Assembly (NCBI RefSeq): GCF_004764705.1 | Contig: NZ_SHLX01000036.1 | Location: forward strand, 1-64,000 | Length of the DNA stretch: 64,000 nt | Direction of reading: 5' to 3' | DNA from: Paenibacillus cymbidii | GTDB lineage: Bacteria; Bacillota; Bacilli; Paenibacillales; NBRC-103111 | Shown: piece by piece, positions 50,117-59,135 of the stretch | Layout: each line of letters opens with the position of its first letter | Numbering within the stretch: position 1 is the first letter of the stretch | Translations under genes and position numbers: made by a program | The notes under the pieces: model-generated | What the model saw: only the letters and a program-made list of their open reading frames with translations | What the model was told of the DNA's origin: nothing | Databases searched by the model: none

Positions 50117-51481
50117 ATGGCAATGGGCTCAATGGTTGAGCACATGGAATTTTTGAAACGACTTACGGAGAACGTTATTGAAGCTTCCCGCATACGTCCT
50201 GGCGCTAACCTGGCGGCCCAGTCGACGGGAGAACGCTTATTGAAGAACGGTGCGCCGCTCATTAATGAGACGGGTATCGTGTTGATTCGACCGGGCGGAC
50301 TTCACAACTATCCGTCATTTTGGATTCGTGATTTTGCCATGTCTCTGGAATGCGGACTTATCGATGCAGATGAAGTAAAGCCCTTGCTGCTGCTGACCGC
50401 CTCCAGACAGAATGGAAGCGACGAGATCATGTTCGACGCGGCGAGGATCCCGCCGTTTGCCGTGCCCGATCACATCAATCTTGACGGGAAGCCTGTCTTC
50501 TATCCAGGCACATATAGTTCGGGCACTGATCAAGGCGGCGGGAGATGGGGAGTGTATCCGCCTTACTGCGATCATTATTACTTCATCGTCATGGCGTATG
50601 AATATGTGAAACAATCCGGCGATCTGTCGATACTGGCACATGCGATTAATGGTTATTCGTTGCTGGATCGCATTCAGGCTGCTTACGAGGTTCCATGGCA
50701 AGATTATGAGAACGGAATCGTGTGGACAGAAGCAGACATGAGGGCTGTAAACTTTGGTTTTGTAGATTCCGTAATTCAAACCGGCCATTTGCTGTTCTCC
50801 ACCATTCTGAAATACCGAACGAGCCACATGCTGATCACCCTTTATGAGAGCGCCTTGCAATCGTCTGAAGCAGAATGGCCGGAGCAAACGGAACGGGCAG
50901 GGATATTGGAACGGTTAGACACACTGCGGGAGCAGATCAAGCTGCTCGAGCAACACGTTCCGCAAGTTTTTGACAATGGGGATGGCTGGCTGAAGGCAGC
51001 GACAGGGATAAGCGGGCAGGCCGATGTATGGGGGACTTGTTATGCGATCTATACAGGCTTGCTTCGAGGGGAGCCGCGACAGGCGGCGCTCGAGGTCATA
51101 CGGGACAGCTATCTGAATGGGTCAACGAGCTGCAAAGGGAATGTAAGGCATGTGCCGACAACAGCCGAATATTCGGCAGCCTCTTGTTGGGAAAGCAGCT
51201 GGACCACGAAGAATACTTACCAGAACGGAGCCTATTGGGGGACGCCGGTCGGTTGGTATGCCTACGCATTAAATGAAATCGAACCGGAATTATGCCAACG
51301 ATTCGTTCAGGAATACATAAGCGAATTGAAAGCGGGGGATTACCGAATAACGGGAGGCGAAGGATCGCCTTGGGAGTGCTTCCATCCCGAACATGCTTAC
51401 CGGCAAGGCCCCGTTTATTTGACAAGTGTGGCGGTGCCATATGGCGTAATCAAACAAATTCACGAGCTGAATACCGGATAG
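50117..51481 (+). CDS. Six-hairpin glycosidase-like protein
   Basis: A 454-residue cytoplasmic protein that looks like an (alpha/alpha)6 glycosidase. Aromatic/acidic motifs are PSFWIRDFAMSLECG, GVYPPYCDHYYFIVMAYEYV, WTEADMRAVNFGFVDSV, and CWESSWTTKNTYQNGAYWGT followed by PVGWYAYAL. The WxRD and W(E)SSW positions are candidates for catalytic acids. No close family is recognised from sequence alone. ATG 50117 lies very near the GGGGGAG ribosome site; ATG 50123 would have better spacing. It is followed by the GntR-SDR-Ldh genes and shares their operator word. Confidence 0.6.
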   Translation: MAMGSMVEHMEFLKRLTENVIEASRIRPGANLAAQSTGERLLKNGAPLINETGIVLIRPGGLHNYPSFWIRDFAMSLECGLIDADEVKPLLLLTASRQNGSDEIMFDAARIPPFAVPDHINLDGKPVFYPGTYSSGTDQGGGRWGVYPPYCDHYYFIVMAYEYVKQSGDLSILAHAINGYSLLDRIQAAYEVPWQDYENGIVWTEADMRAVNFGFVDSVIQTGHLLFSTILKYRTSHMLITLYESALQSSEAEWPEQTERAGILERLDTLREQIKLLEQHVPQVFDNGDGWLKAATGISGQADVWGTCYAIYTGLLRGEPRQAALEVIRDSYLNGSTSCKGNVRHVPTTAEYSAASCWESSWTTKNTYQNGAYWGTPVGWYAYALNEIEPELCQRFVQEYISELKAGDYRITGGEGSPWECFHPEHAYRQGPVYLTSVAVPYGVIKQIHELNTG

Positions 51482-51520
51482 GCTCAGAAATAATGAAATG
51501 GAGCTTGGGCCGGCAGTCAT

Positions 51521-51549
51521 TTGACAGCATATATTATCTTATCTATCAT
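51521..51549 (+). promoter_or_regulatory. Promoter of the GntR regulator gene
   Basis: TTGACA (51521-51526) and TATCAT (51544-51549) with a 17-base AT-rich spacer. The -10 matches that of the 50057 promoter. Confidence 0.7.
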
Positions 51550-51591
51550 GAGATTGATCCATATGGCTGGAAAAGGTTGAGGTGCTGCGCA

Positions 51592-52287
51592 ATGAGCAAC
51601 AAGCTGGAATCGCTCGACAAGGATTCATTGGGAGATCGGTCCGACATCAAGGAAATGGTATATCTCAAATTGAAACAAATGATCATGAAGCGGGAATTTA
51701 CACCGAACGAACGCATTGATGCTGTCGAAATCGCCCGCCAATTCGGAATCAGTCGCACTCCCGTTCGCGATGCGCTGAATATGTTGGATGCCGAAGGCTT
51801 TATTACGACCGTATCCCGTCAAGGCATCTATGTCAAAGGCATCTATAAGAAGGACCTGATTGAGCTTTTCCAATATCGCAAAATGGTAGAACTGTTTGCA
51901 TTGGATCAAGGATTTGAGCATTTGCGTCTTCATTCGGACAAACTCGTTGACATTCTGAACGATGTAGCATCCTATTTTGACTCGGAAAAATATGATGGCA
52001 CTAAAGTGATGGAAGCGGATATTGCTTTTCATAAATTCATTGTTGACTCTACCGAGAACGACAGAATAATCGAATCTTACAAAAAGTTAAACGGTCACGT
52101 CCAAATGGCACGCGCTTATTATTTGCAAGATTTGCAGCGGATCCAACTTGCTCATAACGAACACCATAAATTTTTGGACGAAATGAGGAAAGGCAACAAG
52201 GAGCAAGCGAAAATCTGTTTGCAAGAACATCTGGATCAAACCTTGAACAATTTGTTGAAGATCATTGATATCTACAAAGTTTTTTGA
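51592..52287 (+). CDS. GntR family regulator, FCD subfamily
   Basis: A 231-residue repressor-type protein. The N-terminal winged helix (residues ~15-85) reads LKQMIMKREFTPNERIDAVE, then IARQFGISRTPVRDALNML. The C-terminal FCD all-helical ligand domain follows (FQYRKMVELFALDQGFEHL; ADIAFHKFIV; HHKFLDEMRKGNKEQA), with D and H residues that usually hold a metal for carboxylate ligands such as sugar acids. ATG 51592 has GAGGTG 8 bases upstream. It probably controls the promoters at 50057 and 53113 and senses a hexuronate-like acid. Confidence 0.88.
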   Translation: MSNKLESLDKDSLGDRSDIKEMVYLKLKQMIMKREFTPNERIDAVEIARQFGISRTPVRDALNMLDAEGFITTVSRQGIYVKGIYKKDLIELFQYRKMVELFALDQGFEHLRLHSDKLVDILNDVASYFDSEKYDGTKVMEADIAFHKFIVDSTENDRIIESYKKLNGHVQMARAYYLQDLQRIQLAHNEHHKFLDEMRKGNKEQAKICLQEHLDQTLNNLLKIIDIYKVF

Positions 52288-52307
52288 CAGCTAATGGAGG
52301 GATGAGC

Positions 52308-53093
52308 GTGGGCAGGTTAATGGGCAAGGTAGCCATTGTAACCGGAGGTTCGGCTGGAATCGGTGCGGCAATTGCCAAGCTATTCGCCAAGGAAGGCGCC
52401 AATATTGCCATTGCCGATCTGAACGAAGAACGGGGACACCAAGTGCTGCATGCCATAGAGAGCTATGGCGTCAAGGGAATGATGATCAAGGCCGACGCCG
52501 GGAATAAAGATGACGTGATCCGCACCGTCGATGAGACGTTAGCCAAGCTTGGAAGATTGGATATTATGGTCAATAATGCAGCCATTATCCATCAGGCCAG
52601 TGTTGTGAATACGCTCGAAGAGGACTGGGAGCGCATCATCCGGAACAATCTGACGAGCTGCTTTCTCGGCAGCAAGTATGCGGCTAAAGCGATGATCGAT
52701 CAGAAGCAAGGCGGTCGCATCATTAATGTGTCCTCTATTCATGCCACCTTGTCGGAGCCCAATTGTTCAGCCTATACAGCCGCCAAGGGCGGCGTGGAAG
52801 CATTCACAAGAACACTGGCAACAGAACTCGCTCCGCACAAGATTACAGCCAACATATTGGCACCCGGGGCAACCTATACCGAATTGACGCTGCCGATGTA
52901 CACGCCTGCCGTTAAAGAAGCGTTGTTCAAACGGGTTCCCTTGCAGGATATTGCCGAGCCTGAAGAGATCGCCCATGCCGCTTTATATTTGGCATCGGCG
53001 GAGTCCAGATATATGACGGGGTCTACGCTTACGATTGATGGCGGATATGTCATGGACGGCAGTTTGCCCGGAGCTGCATATTGGGAAAAGTGA
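52308..53093 (+). CDS. Short-chain dehydrogenase/reductase (SDR)
   Basis: A 261-residue classical SDR. The cofactor loop is TGGSAGIGAAIA, the NNAAI motif follows, the catalytic Ser is in INVSSIHA and the YTAAK motif lies 13-14 residues later. The end has YMTGSTLTIDGGYV. GTG 52308 has GGAGG 7 bases upstream; the in-frame ATG at 52302 is too close to that site and the TTG at 52284 overlaps the GntR stop. It is probably co-transcribed with the GntR gene. It may reduce or oxidise a keto-acid sugar in concert with the Ldh-family enzyme downstream. Confidence 0.88.
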   Translation: MGRLMGKVAIVTGGSAGIGAAIAKLFAKEGANIAIADLNEERGHQVLHAIESYGVKGMMIKADAGNKDDVIRTVDETLAKLGRLDIMVNNAAIIHQASVVNTLEEDWERIIRNNLTSCFLGSKYAAKAMIDQKQGGRIINVSSIHATLSEPNCSAYTAAKGGVEAFTRTLATELAPHKITANILAPGATYTELTLPMYTPAVKEALFKRVPLQDIAEPEEIAHAALYLASAESRYMTGSTLTIDGGYVMDGSLPGAAYWEK

Positions 53094-53112
53094 TCTCTTT
53101 TTTTGCAGGACA

Positions 53113-53133
53113 TGATATATCAATTGATATAAC
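53113..53133 (+). promoter_or_regulatory. GntR-type operator before the Ldh-family gene
   Basis: TGATATATCA (53113-53122) next to TTGATATAAC (53124-53133). The 16 bases 53116-53131 form a perfect palindrome. The same two words occur in the promoter at 50057, in reversed order. Confidence 0.6.
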
Positions 53134-53153
53134 CATTAAAGGGGAATTGCTGC

Positions 53154-54170
53154 ATGGAAGAAAAGCTGGTTTCTCACCTCGAGCTGTTACAACTATGTAT
53201 GAGTAAGTTGATCGACGCGGGAATTCCCGAGGAACACGCCAGAACAACGGCAAGCGTACTGGTACATGCCAATTTGCGAGGCGTCGATTCGCATGGCGTG
53301 ATGCGTATGGAGCATTATATTCAGAAAATCAGTCAGGGCGGCATCCGGGCCAATCCGACGATTGCCACGAAACCGACTGGAGCGGTTACAGCGATCGTGG
53401 ACGGCGACGATGGACTTGGGCACGTGATTGTCGATCAAGCCATGAAAACCGCCATTGATATTGCCAACAATCAAGGCGTCGGGATGGTCAGCGCAATCAA
53501 CAGCAGTCATTGCGGGGCGTTGTCTTATTTCGTCAAGATGGCGGCGGACAATGGCATGATCGGGATCGCCATGACCAACACGGATAAGATGGTTGTTCCA
53601 TTTGGCGGGAGCTCTGCCTATTTTGGAACGAACCCGATGGCCTTCGGTTTCCCTGCCGGGGTCAATCCGCCCATTATCCTTGACATGGCCACAAGCGCTG
53701 TCGCTTATGGGAAAATCCTTGGCGCACTCCAAGCGGGGACGCAAATTCCGTCAGACTGGGGAGTGGATCAACACGGGCAGCCGGTAACCGATCCCCGCGA
53801 TTTTGCTGCCCTGCTTCCTTTCGGAGGAGCCAAAGGCTATGCGCTCGGCATGGTCGTTGATATATTTTCCGGCATACTGACAGGATCGCCTTATGGCCCT
53901 CATATCGCAAAGATGCACGGCGGCGATCTCGGCGAGAAACGGAAGCTGGGTCATTTTGTATGTGCCATTGATATCGCCAGGTTTACTTCCGGCCGTTCTT
54001 TCCGAAGCAATATCGATCAAATGATTGGCGAGATTCATGCCATCCCCCCGGCGGCAGGATTCCGTCAGGTCATGATCCCCGGCGAGCCGGAAAATTTGAA
54101 GGAAGAGCATCGACGGGAGCACGGAATACCGCTGCCTATCGAAATCTATAACTTTCTTGCTCAAAGGTGA
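53154..54170 (+). CDS. Ldh-family (malate/L-lactate-type) NAD(P)-dependent oxidoreductase
   Basis: A 338-residue member of the type-2 malate/L-lactate dehydrogenase family (YiaK, AllD, ComC relatives). Landmarks are ANLRGVDSHGVMRMEHYI near residue 40, SSHCGALSYFV with catalytic His, YFGTNPMAFGFP, DMATSAVAYGKI and PFGGAKGYALGM. Such enzymes act on alpha-hydroxy or alpha-keto acids, for example 2,3-diketo-L-gulonate or ureidoglycolate. ATG 53154 follows AAAGGGGAA. It sits behind its own operator and ends with a strong terminator at 54211. Confidence 0.88.
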   Translation: MEEKLVSHLELLQLCMSKLIDAGIPEEHARTTASVLVHANLRGVDSHGVMRMEHYIQKISQGGIRANPTIATKPTGAVTAIVDGDDGLGHVIVDQAMKTAIDIANNQGVGMVSAINSSHCGALSYFVKMAADNGMIGIAMTNTDKMVVPFGGSSAYFGTNPMAFGFPAGVNPPIILDMATSAVAYGKILGALQAGTQIPSDWGVDQHGQPVTDPRDFAALLPFGGAKGYALGMVVDIFSGILTGSPYGPHIAKMHGGDLGEKRKLGHFVCAIDIARFTSGRSFRSNIDQMIGEIHAIPPAAGFRQVMIPGEPENLKEEHRREHGIPLPIEIYNFLAQR

Positions 54171-54210
54171 GGCGCCGGTTCCCTCTGCCTGATTTGGCCA
54201 GTATTGTTTC

Positions 54211-54243
54211 GACTGTCGAGAGAACCTCGGCAGTCTTTTTTTT
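54211..54243 (+). terminator. Intrinsic terminator after the Ldh-family gene
   Basis: GACTGTCGAG pairs with CTCGGCAGTC (one G-T pair) around AGAAC, followed by a run of Ts to 54243. Confidence 0.9.
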
Positions 54244-54372
54244 CTGTTTTTGCTAACCGCCTTGAAAATTAAGGCATTCTGTATATGATTAATGAGAAGG
54301 AAGATTGGAAATTCGACAACTTTCTCCATTTTTCGAGATGGAATCTGTGTGAAACCGAAAAGAGGGATTGCA

Positions 54373-56805
54373 GTGCATCACGTACACGGCACATATAATA
54401 TGACATTGGTTCTGTTCTCCTATTTGGTTGCGTCGGTGGCTTCTTATACCGTTCTTGACTTGGTGGGCAGAATCAGCACAGCCAGAGGGGGATCCCGCTT
54501 GCTGTGGATTTTATTCGGAGCGGCCGGGATGGGGCTCGGAGTATGGTCGATGCATTTTGTCGGCATGCTCGCCTTTTCGCTAAGCATGTCCGTCACCTAC
54601 GATTTGGTGAAAGTGCTGCTGTCCGTGGTAGTCGTAATCGCGGCTTCGTTCGCCGCCCTGTTCGTTGTCGGCCGCAGGCGGTTGACAGTGCCCCATCTGC
54701 TCGGAGGAGGAGTGCTGCTCGCGACCGGCATATCGGCGATGCATTACATCGGCATGGCGTCGATGCAGATCGATATTACGTACCAGCCCGTCGTCTTTGT
54801 GCTTTCCATCCTGATCGCGCTCGTCGCTTCGCTGGTGGCGTTCTGGTTGTCGTTCTATTTTCGCGACGGCAACGAGCGCATCATTGTCTGGAAGAAGCTC
54901 GGCAGCAGCCTCATCATGGGCGCCGCCGTAGCCGGCATGCACTACACGGGCATGTATGCGGCGCGGTTCCAGATGAGGGAGCCGTCGGCCGTCTCGCATG
55001 GCATCGTGCTGAACCATACATTTCTGCCTTATTTTATTGCGGGCGGCACGCTGCTGACATTGGGGCTGTCGATTCTCGGCATATTTATCTCCAACCGCTT
55101 CTCGCGCAAAGAGTCGAAGATCCTGCAGAACGAGAAGTGGTATCGCTCGCTGTTCGACAACAACCAGGACGGCATTATTTCGATCGACATGAATACTCGC
55201 ATTATCGGTTTCAATTCGTCCGCTACCCGAATTACCGGCTTGTCGCACGAATGGTTTCTCCACGAGACGATCGCGAGTCTGCTTCCTCACATCGTAGAAG
55301 AGGAGCGCGAGCGCACGCGGGAATTGTTTCTGAAATCGCTCGAAGGCGTAACGCAGAACTATAACACCGCGATCATCCACCAGGACGGCCGCCGCGTCGA
55401 ACTGAGCGTTGTAAACGTGCCGGTCGAATTGGACGGGCAAGTCGTCGGAACTTACATCATCGCCAAAGATGTGACGGAGGAAGCCGCGGCGAAGGAACGG
55501 ATTCAACATTTGGCCTTCCACGACGAACTGACGGGTATGCCGAACCGCAGGATGTTTTATCAGGCGTTGAACGGGAGGATCGACAATCGGGCGGAGGGGC
55601 TTTCCGTTGCGGTGATCGACATCGACCGATTCAAACTGATCAACGATTCGCTTGGTCATACATACGGGGACATGTTTCTGCAGGAAGTAAGCCGCCGGAT
55701 GGAGCGCTGCATCCACGGCGATGAGATTATGCTGGCCCGAATGGGCGGGGACGAGTTCACCCTGCTCGTCGACGGACGCTACGGAAAGGACGAGGTCGCG
55801 CGGTTCGCGGAGCGGATCATTGAGGACGTAGCGGTGCCTTACCGGCTGAAGGAGAACGATTTCTACGTGACGGCGAGCATCGGCATCGCCATGTATCCGC
55901 AGGACGGAGAAGACGCGGTCCAACTGCTCAAGAACGCCGATACCGCGATGTATGAAGTCAAAAAGAATGGCAAAAACGGGTATCAGTTCTACACGGGCGA
56001 GTTGAACGAGCAACTGCAGGAGAAGATCGAGCTGGAAGCGGACCTCAGGCAGGCAATTGTGCGAAATCAGTTTGTTCTCGACTACCAACCGCAAATCCGG
56101 GCGGATGACGGCCAGATGATCGGCGTCGAGGCACTCGTCCGCTGGCACCATCCATCCAAGGGGATTCTTTCGCCCGGCCTGTTTATTCCGATCGCCGAAG
56201 AGACGGGCATTATCTATGAACTCGGCACATGGGTGCTGCGTGAAGCATGCCGGCAGATGAAGAAGTGGCATGATGCGGGCGGGCCGCTGATTACGGTATC
56301 GGTTAATCTGTCGTCCCAACAGTTTCATCAGCCGAATTTGTCGTCGTACGTAAAAGGGATTCTGGAAGAGACGGGCCTTGCGCCGCATTACCTGGAGCTG
56401 GAAATCACGGAAAGCATGATGATGGATCCCGTGGTGTCGACGGGCATCCTGAACGAACTGACGGATTACGGCATTCGGATCAGCCTGGACGACTTCGGGA
56501 CGGGATATAGCTCCCTCAGCTACCTGAAGCTATTGCCGATCCACAAGCTCAAGATCGATCGTTCCTTTATCCGCGACATTACCGAGAATCGGAATGACCA
56601 GGCCATCGTATCCACCATTATATCCATGGCGCAGCATTTGAATATGGATGTCATCGCGGAAGGGATCGAGACGAAAGACCAACTCGATATTCTCATGGAC
56701 AACGACTGCAGCAAAATCCAGGGCTATTACTACAGCCGGCCGCTTCCCGCGGCAGAGGTGGAAGAGGCGTTCTTCGTTCCCATGCGAAACGATTCCGGGA
56801 AATGA
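54373..56805 (+). CDS. MHYT-PAS-GGDEF-EAL cyclic-di-GMP signalling protein
   Basis: An 810-residue membrane protein. The MHYT sensor (residues ~1-245) has seven membrane helices and the motifs MHFVGM, MHYIGM and MHYTGM, thought to bind copper, O2, CO or NO. A PAS domain (~254-370) follows. The GGDEF domain (~375-540) is intact, with G458-G459-D460-E461-F462. The EAL domain (~553-800) is intact, with E586-A-L and DDFGTGYSSLSYL. Both synthesis and breakdown of c-di-GMP are therefore possible. GTG 54373 is preceded by AGAGGG and matches the family N-terminus. It stands alone between two terminated units. Confidence 0.93.
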   Translation: MHHVHGTYNMTLVLFSYLVASVASYTVLDLVGRISTARGGSRLLWILFGAAGMGLGVWSMHFVGMLAFSLSMSVTYDLVKVLLSVVVVIAASFAALFVVGRRRLTVPHLLGGGVLLATGISAMHYIGMASMQIDITYQPVVFVLSILIALVASLVAFWLSFYFRDGNERIIVWKKLGSSLIMGAAVAGMHYTGMYAARFQMREPSAVSHGIVLNHTFLPYFIAGGTLLTLGLSILGIFISNRFSRKESKILQNEKWYRSLFDNNQDGIISIDMNTRIIGFNSSATRITGLSHEWFLHETIASLLPHIVEEERERTRELFLKSLEGVTQNYNTAIIHQDGRRVELSVVNVPVELDGQVVGTYIIAKDVTEEAAAKERIQHLAFHDELTGMPNRRMFYQALNGRIDNRAEGLSVAVIDIDRFKLINDSLGHTYGDMFLQEVSRRMERCIHGDEIMLARMGGDEFTLLVDGRYGKDEVARFAERIIEDVAVPYRLKENDFYVTASIGIAMYPQDGEDAVQLLKNADTAMYEVKKNGKNGYQFYTGELNEQLQEKIELEADLRQAIVRNQFVLDYQPQIRADDGQMIGVEALVRWHHPSKGILSPGLFIPIAEETGIIYELGTWVLREACRQMKKWHDAGGPLITVSVNLSSQQFHQPNLSSYVKGILEETGLAPHYLELEITESMMMDPVVSTGILNELTDYGIRISLDDFGTGYSSLSYLKLLPIHKLKIDRSFIRDITENRNDQAIVSTIISMAQHLNMDVIAEGIETKDQLDILMDNDCSKIQGYYYSRPLPAAEVEEAFFVPMRNDSGK

Positions 56806-56821
56806 CGCTGTTATTGTGGCA

Positions 56822-57676
56822 TCAAGTATTCCTGCGATAAACATTCGGAGCTACGCCGACATACTTTTTGAACAGGCGAGAGAAGTAGAAAACATCCTTA
56901 TAACATAGCGCATTGGAAATATCCTTCATTTGCAACTCGGTATGGACAAGCAATTTTTTGGCTTCGGCGATCTTTAACCGATGGATGTATTCATTCAAAG
57001 GAAACCCCGTATACTGACTGATGATCCTGCGCAAGGAAGGAACAGACAAGTGATGGCGTGCGGCTAATTTGGCTGCGTCAAGCGGTTGGAATAACGTATC
57101 GGAAATATCGAGCATCAATTGGGTGACCCGCTGTTTGCCTTCACTTTGCCGGGAGCGGCGTGATTGGAGGATCCATTCGAATAGAATCGATTCCAGCAAT
57201 AAGGAAGCGCGATCCGCGTTGGAGGGAACGCCGCTGTCCATTAGCATGAGGATCAATTCCAATTTGCCGATTGTCGCCTCGTCCCATCCAACATGTTGCA
57301 CGGTTTCCGTTTGAAATAACCAATCCTCCAACCATTCTTGAACGCGGCTTCCCTCGAAGCGAATATAATACTCGTCCCAATTCCCGCCCTCTTCAGGCCC
57401 GTAATGAAAATACGCATGGGGAAAAACGAAAAACAAACTTCCCTTCTCCACCGGCTGCACGATTCCCCCGTCGACCTGGTAAGTGCCGCGGCCGCCCGCG
57501 ATATACCCGAAAGCCCAACTGTCGAAGGTCACTTGCTTTCGCCGAAGCGTCCTCCCCGGCAAATGCCCCATCTCGGTTATTATGAGCGACTTCACGCTCA
57601 GCTTCGATTTGTCTACTTTGAGATCGGCGATGCTTATGGGCTGCGGGCTGATCATATAGTCCATAAACTTAACCAT
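56822..57676 (-). CDS. AraC family transcriptional regulator
   Basis: A 284-residue AraC regulator. The cupin domain has WAFGYIAGGRGTYQVDGGIV and GSLFFVFPHAYFHYGP. The DNA-binding part reads LDAAKLAARHHLSVPSLRRII and QMKDISNALCYKDVFYFSRLF. ATG at 57674-57676 follows CTGGAGGGAA by 9 bases; a TTG at 57700 lies within that ribosome site and is less likely. It is divergent from the dehydrogenase and ferritin-like pair, so it is their likely local regulator. Confidence 0.9.
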   Translation of the reverse strand: MVKFMDYMISPQPISIADLKVDKSKLSVKSLIITEMGHLPGRTLRRKQVTFDSWAFGYIAGGRGTYQVDGGIVQPVEKGSLFFVFPHAYFHYGPEEGGNWDEYYIRFEGSRVQEWLEDWLFQTETVQHVGWDEATIGKLELILMLMDSGVPSNADRASLLLESILFEWILQSRRSRQSEGKQRVTQLMLDISDTLFQPLDAAKLAARHHLSVPSLRRIISQYTGFPLNEYIHRLKIAEAKKLLVHTELQMKDISNALCYKDVFYFSRLFKKYVGVAPNVYRRNT

Positions 57677-57821
57677 TCGGTGTATTCCCTCCAGGTGCAA
57701 ATGTAATTATCATTGGAGATATACAAAGGTTCATCACTTGTTTTATACTTTCGATTTTAATTATATGAAACATGCGTGAATGAACTTGAACAACTCAAAT
57801 TATAAGGGAGATAGAACGCAA

Positions 57822-59117
57822 ATGGAACGCAAGAACCGGCAAATTACCGCCGTAATTGTAGGAGCGGGACATCGGGCGCTCATTTACGCTTCTCTGGCAG
57901 AGCTTCATCCCGAACAATTGCAAATTGTGGGTGTGGTCGATCCGGATCCGATTCGAAGGGAACGGACGGCAAACAAATTCAAGCTTGCTCCCGAAGCGCA
58001 ATTCGAATCGACCGAGCAACTGGTCCGGCTTGCAGGGAAGATCGCTGACGCCGCAATTAATGGAACGATGGACGCGCTCCATGTAGAAACGACGCTTCCC
58101 TTGCTTGAAGCCGGATATGATGTGCTGCTGGAGAAGCCAATCGGCACGTCGGAGGAGCAAGTATTGGAGCTGCTTGAGGTTGCCCGGCGCAATCGGCGCA
58201 CCGTCATGATCTGCCACGTATTGCGTTACGCCCCGTTCTATGCCGAAATCAAGAAGCGGGTTCAGGCGGGCGTGATTGGGGATATTCTTACGATGCAGAC
58301 CGCCGAGAATATCAGCTATCACCATATGGCGGTGGCGTTTATACGCGGCAAATGGAGCAGTGAAGCGAAGTGCGGGTCGTCTATACTCATGTCGAAATGC
58401 TGTCATGATTTGGATTTGCTTGCCTGGATGAAAGGAGAAGTTGCTCCTGCCTGGGTCAGCAGCTTTGGCGCATTGACGTATTTTCGCCCGGATCGCGCGC
58501 CCGAAGGGGCGGGGGAGCGTTGTTTGGACTGTGCGATCGAGCCGGCTTGTGTCTACTCGGCGAAGAAGCATTACATCGAGCAAGAGCGATGGAGCTCATA
58601 CGTATGGCCGCATCATCATTTGGGCATTACGACTTCGCACGAACGGCAAATGGAATCGCTGCTCACGGATAATCCGTATGGGCGCTGCGTCTGGAAATGC
58701 GATAACGATGTAGTCGACCATCAATCGGTTGCCGTTCAGTTCGCAGACGGCTCGACGGCGACGCACACCTTGACCGGAGGAGCTTCGAAGCCCAGCCGGC
58801 GTATCCATTTGATCGGGACTGAAGGAGAGATCGAAGGCGTGATGGAGGACGGTTATTTCGTGATACGTCGTCCCGACCCGCGGAAAGGGCACGAATATTC
58901 GGAAGAGCGTGTCGCCATTAATGTTTCGCGTGACATGCACGGCGGAGGCGATATTCGTCTCATTGAAGATTTCGTCCGCGTGCTTCGCGGGGAAACTCCT
59001 TCCCTCTCCTCAACCGCCCTGGAATGCTCCATCAACGGGCATTTGATCGGATTTCGGGCAGACAGGTCGATGGCGGAGAAAACCGTTGTGAAAATCCCGG
59101 AAGTTGACGTTCAATAA
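57822..59117 (+). CDS. Gfo/Idh/MocA family oxidoreductase with cysteine cluster
   Basis: A 431-residue dehydrogenase-like protein, longer than the usual 330-380. The Rossmann motif is VIVGAGHRALIYASL and the EKP motif is LLEKPIGTS. In the substrate domain, SILMSKCCHDLDLLAWM carries the usual catalytic region. The insert CLDCAIEPACVYSAKKHY gives C-x2-C-x5-C, a possible metal or structural site. ATG 57822 follows AAGGGAG. It is followed at 18 bases by a putative diiron protein, suggesting joint action on one substrate. Confidence 0.85.
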   Translation: MERKNRQITAVIVGAGHRALIYASLAELHPEQLQIVGVVDPDPIRRERTANKFKLAPEAQFESTEQLVRLAGKIADAAINGTMDALHVETTLPLLEAGYDVLLEKPIGTSEEQVLELLEVARRNRRTVMICHVLRYAPFYAEIKKRVQAGVIGDILTMQTAENISYHHMAVAFIRGKWSSEAKCGSSILMSKCCHDLDLLAWMKGEVAPAWVSSFGALTYFRPDRAPEGAGERCLDCAIEPACVYSAKKHYIEQERWSSYVWPHHHLGITTSHERQMESLLTDNPYGRCVWKCDNDVVDHQSVAVQFADGSTATHTLTGGASKPSRRIHLIGTEGEIEGVMEDGYFVIRRPDPRKGHEYSEERVAINVSRDMHGGGDIRLIEDFVRVLRGETPSLSSTALECSINGHLIGFRADRSMAEKTVVKIPEVDVQ

Positions 59118-59135
59118 TTTGGCTAAGGAGTTGGC

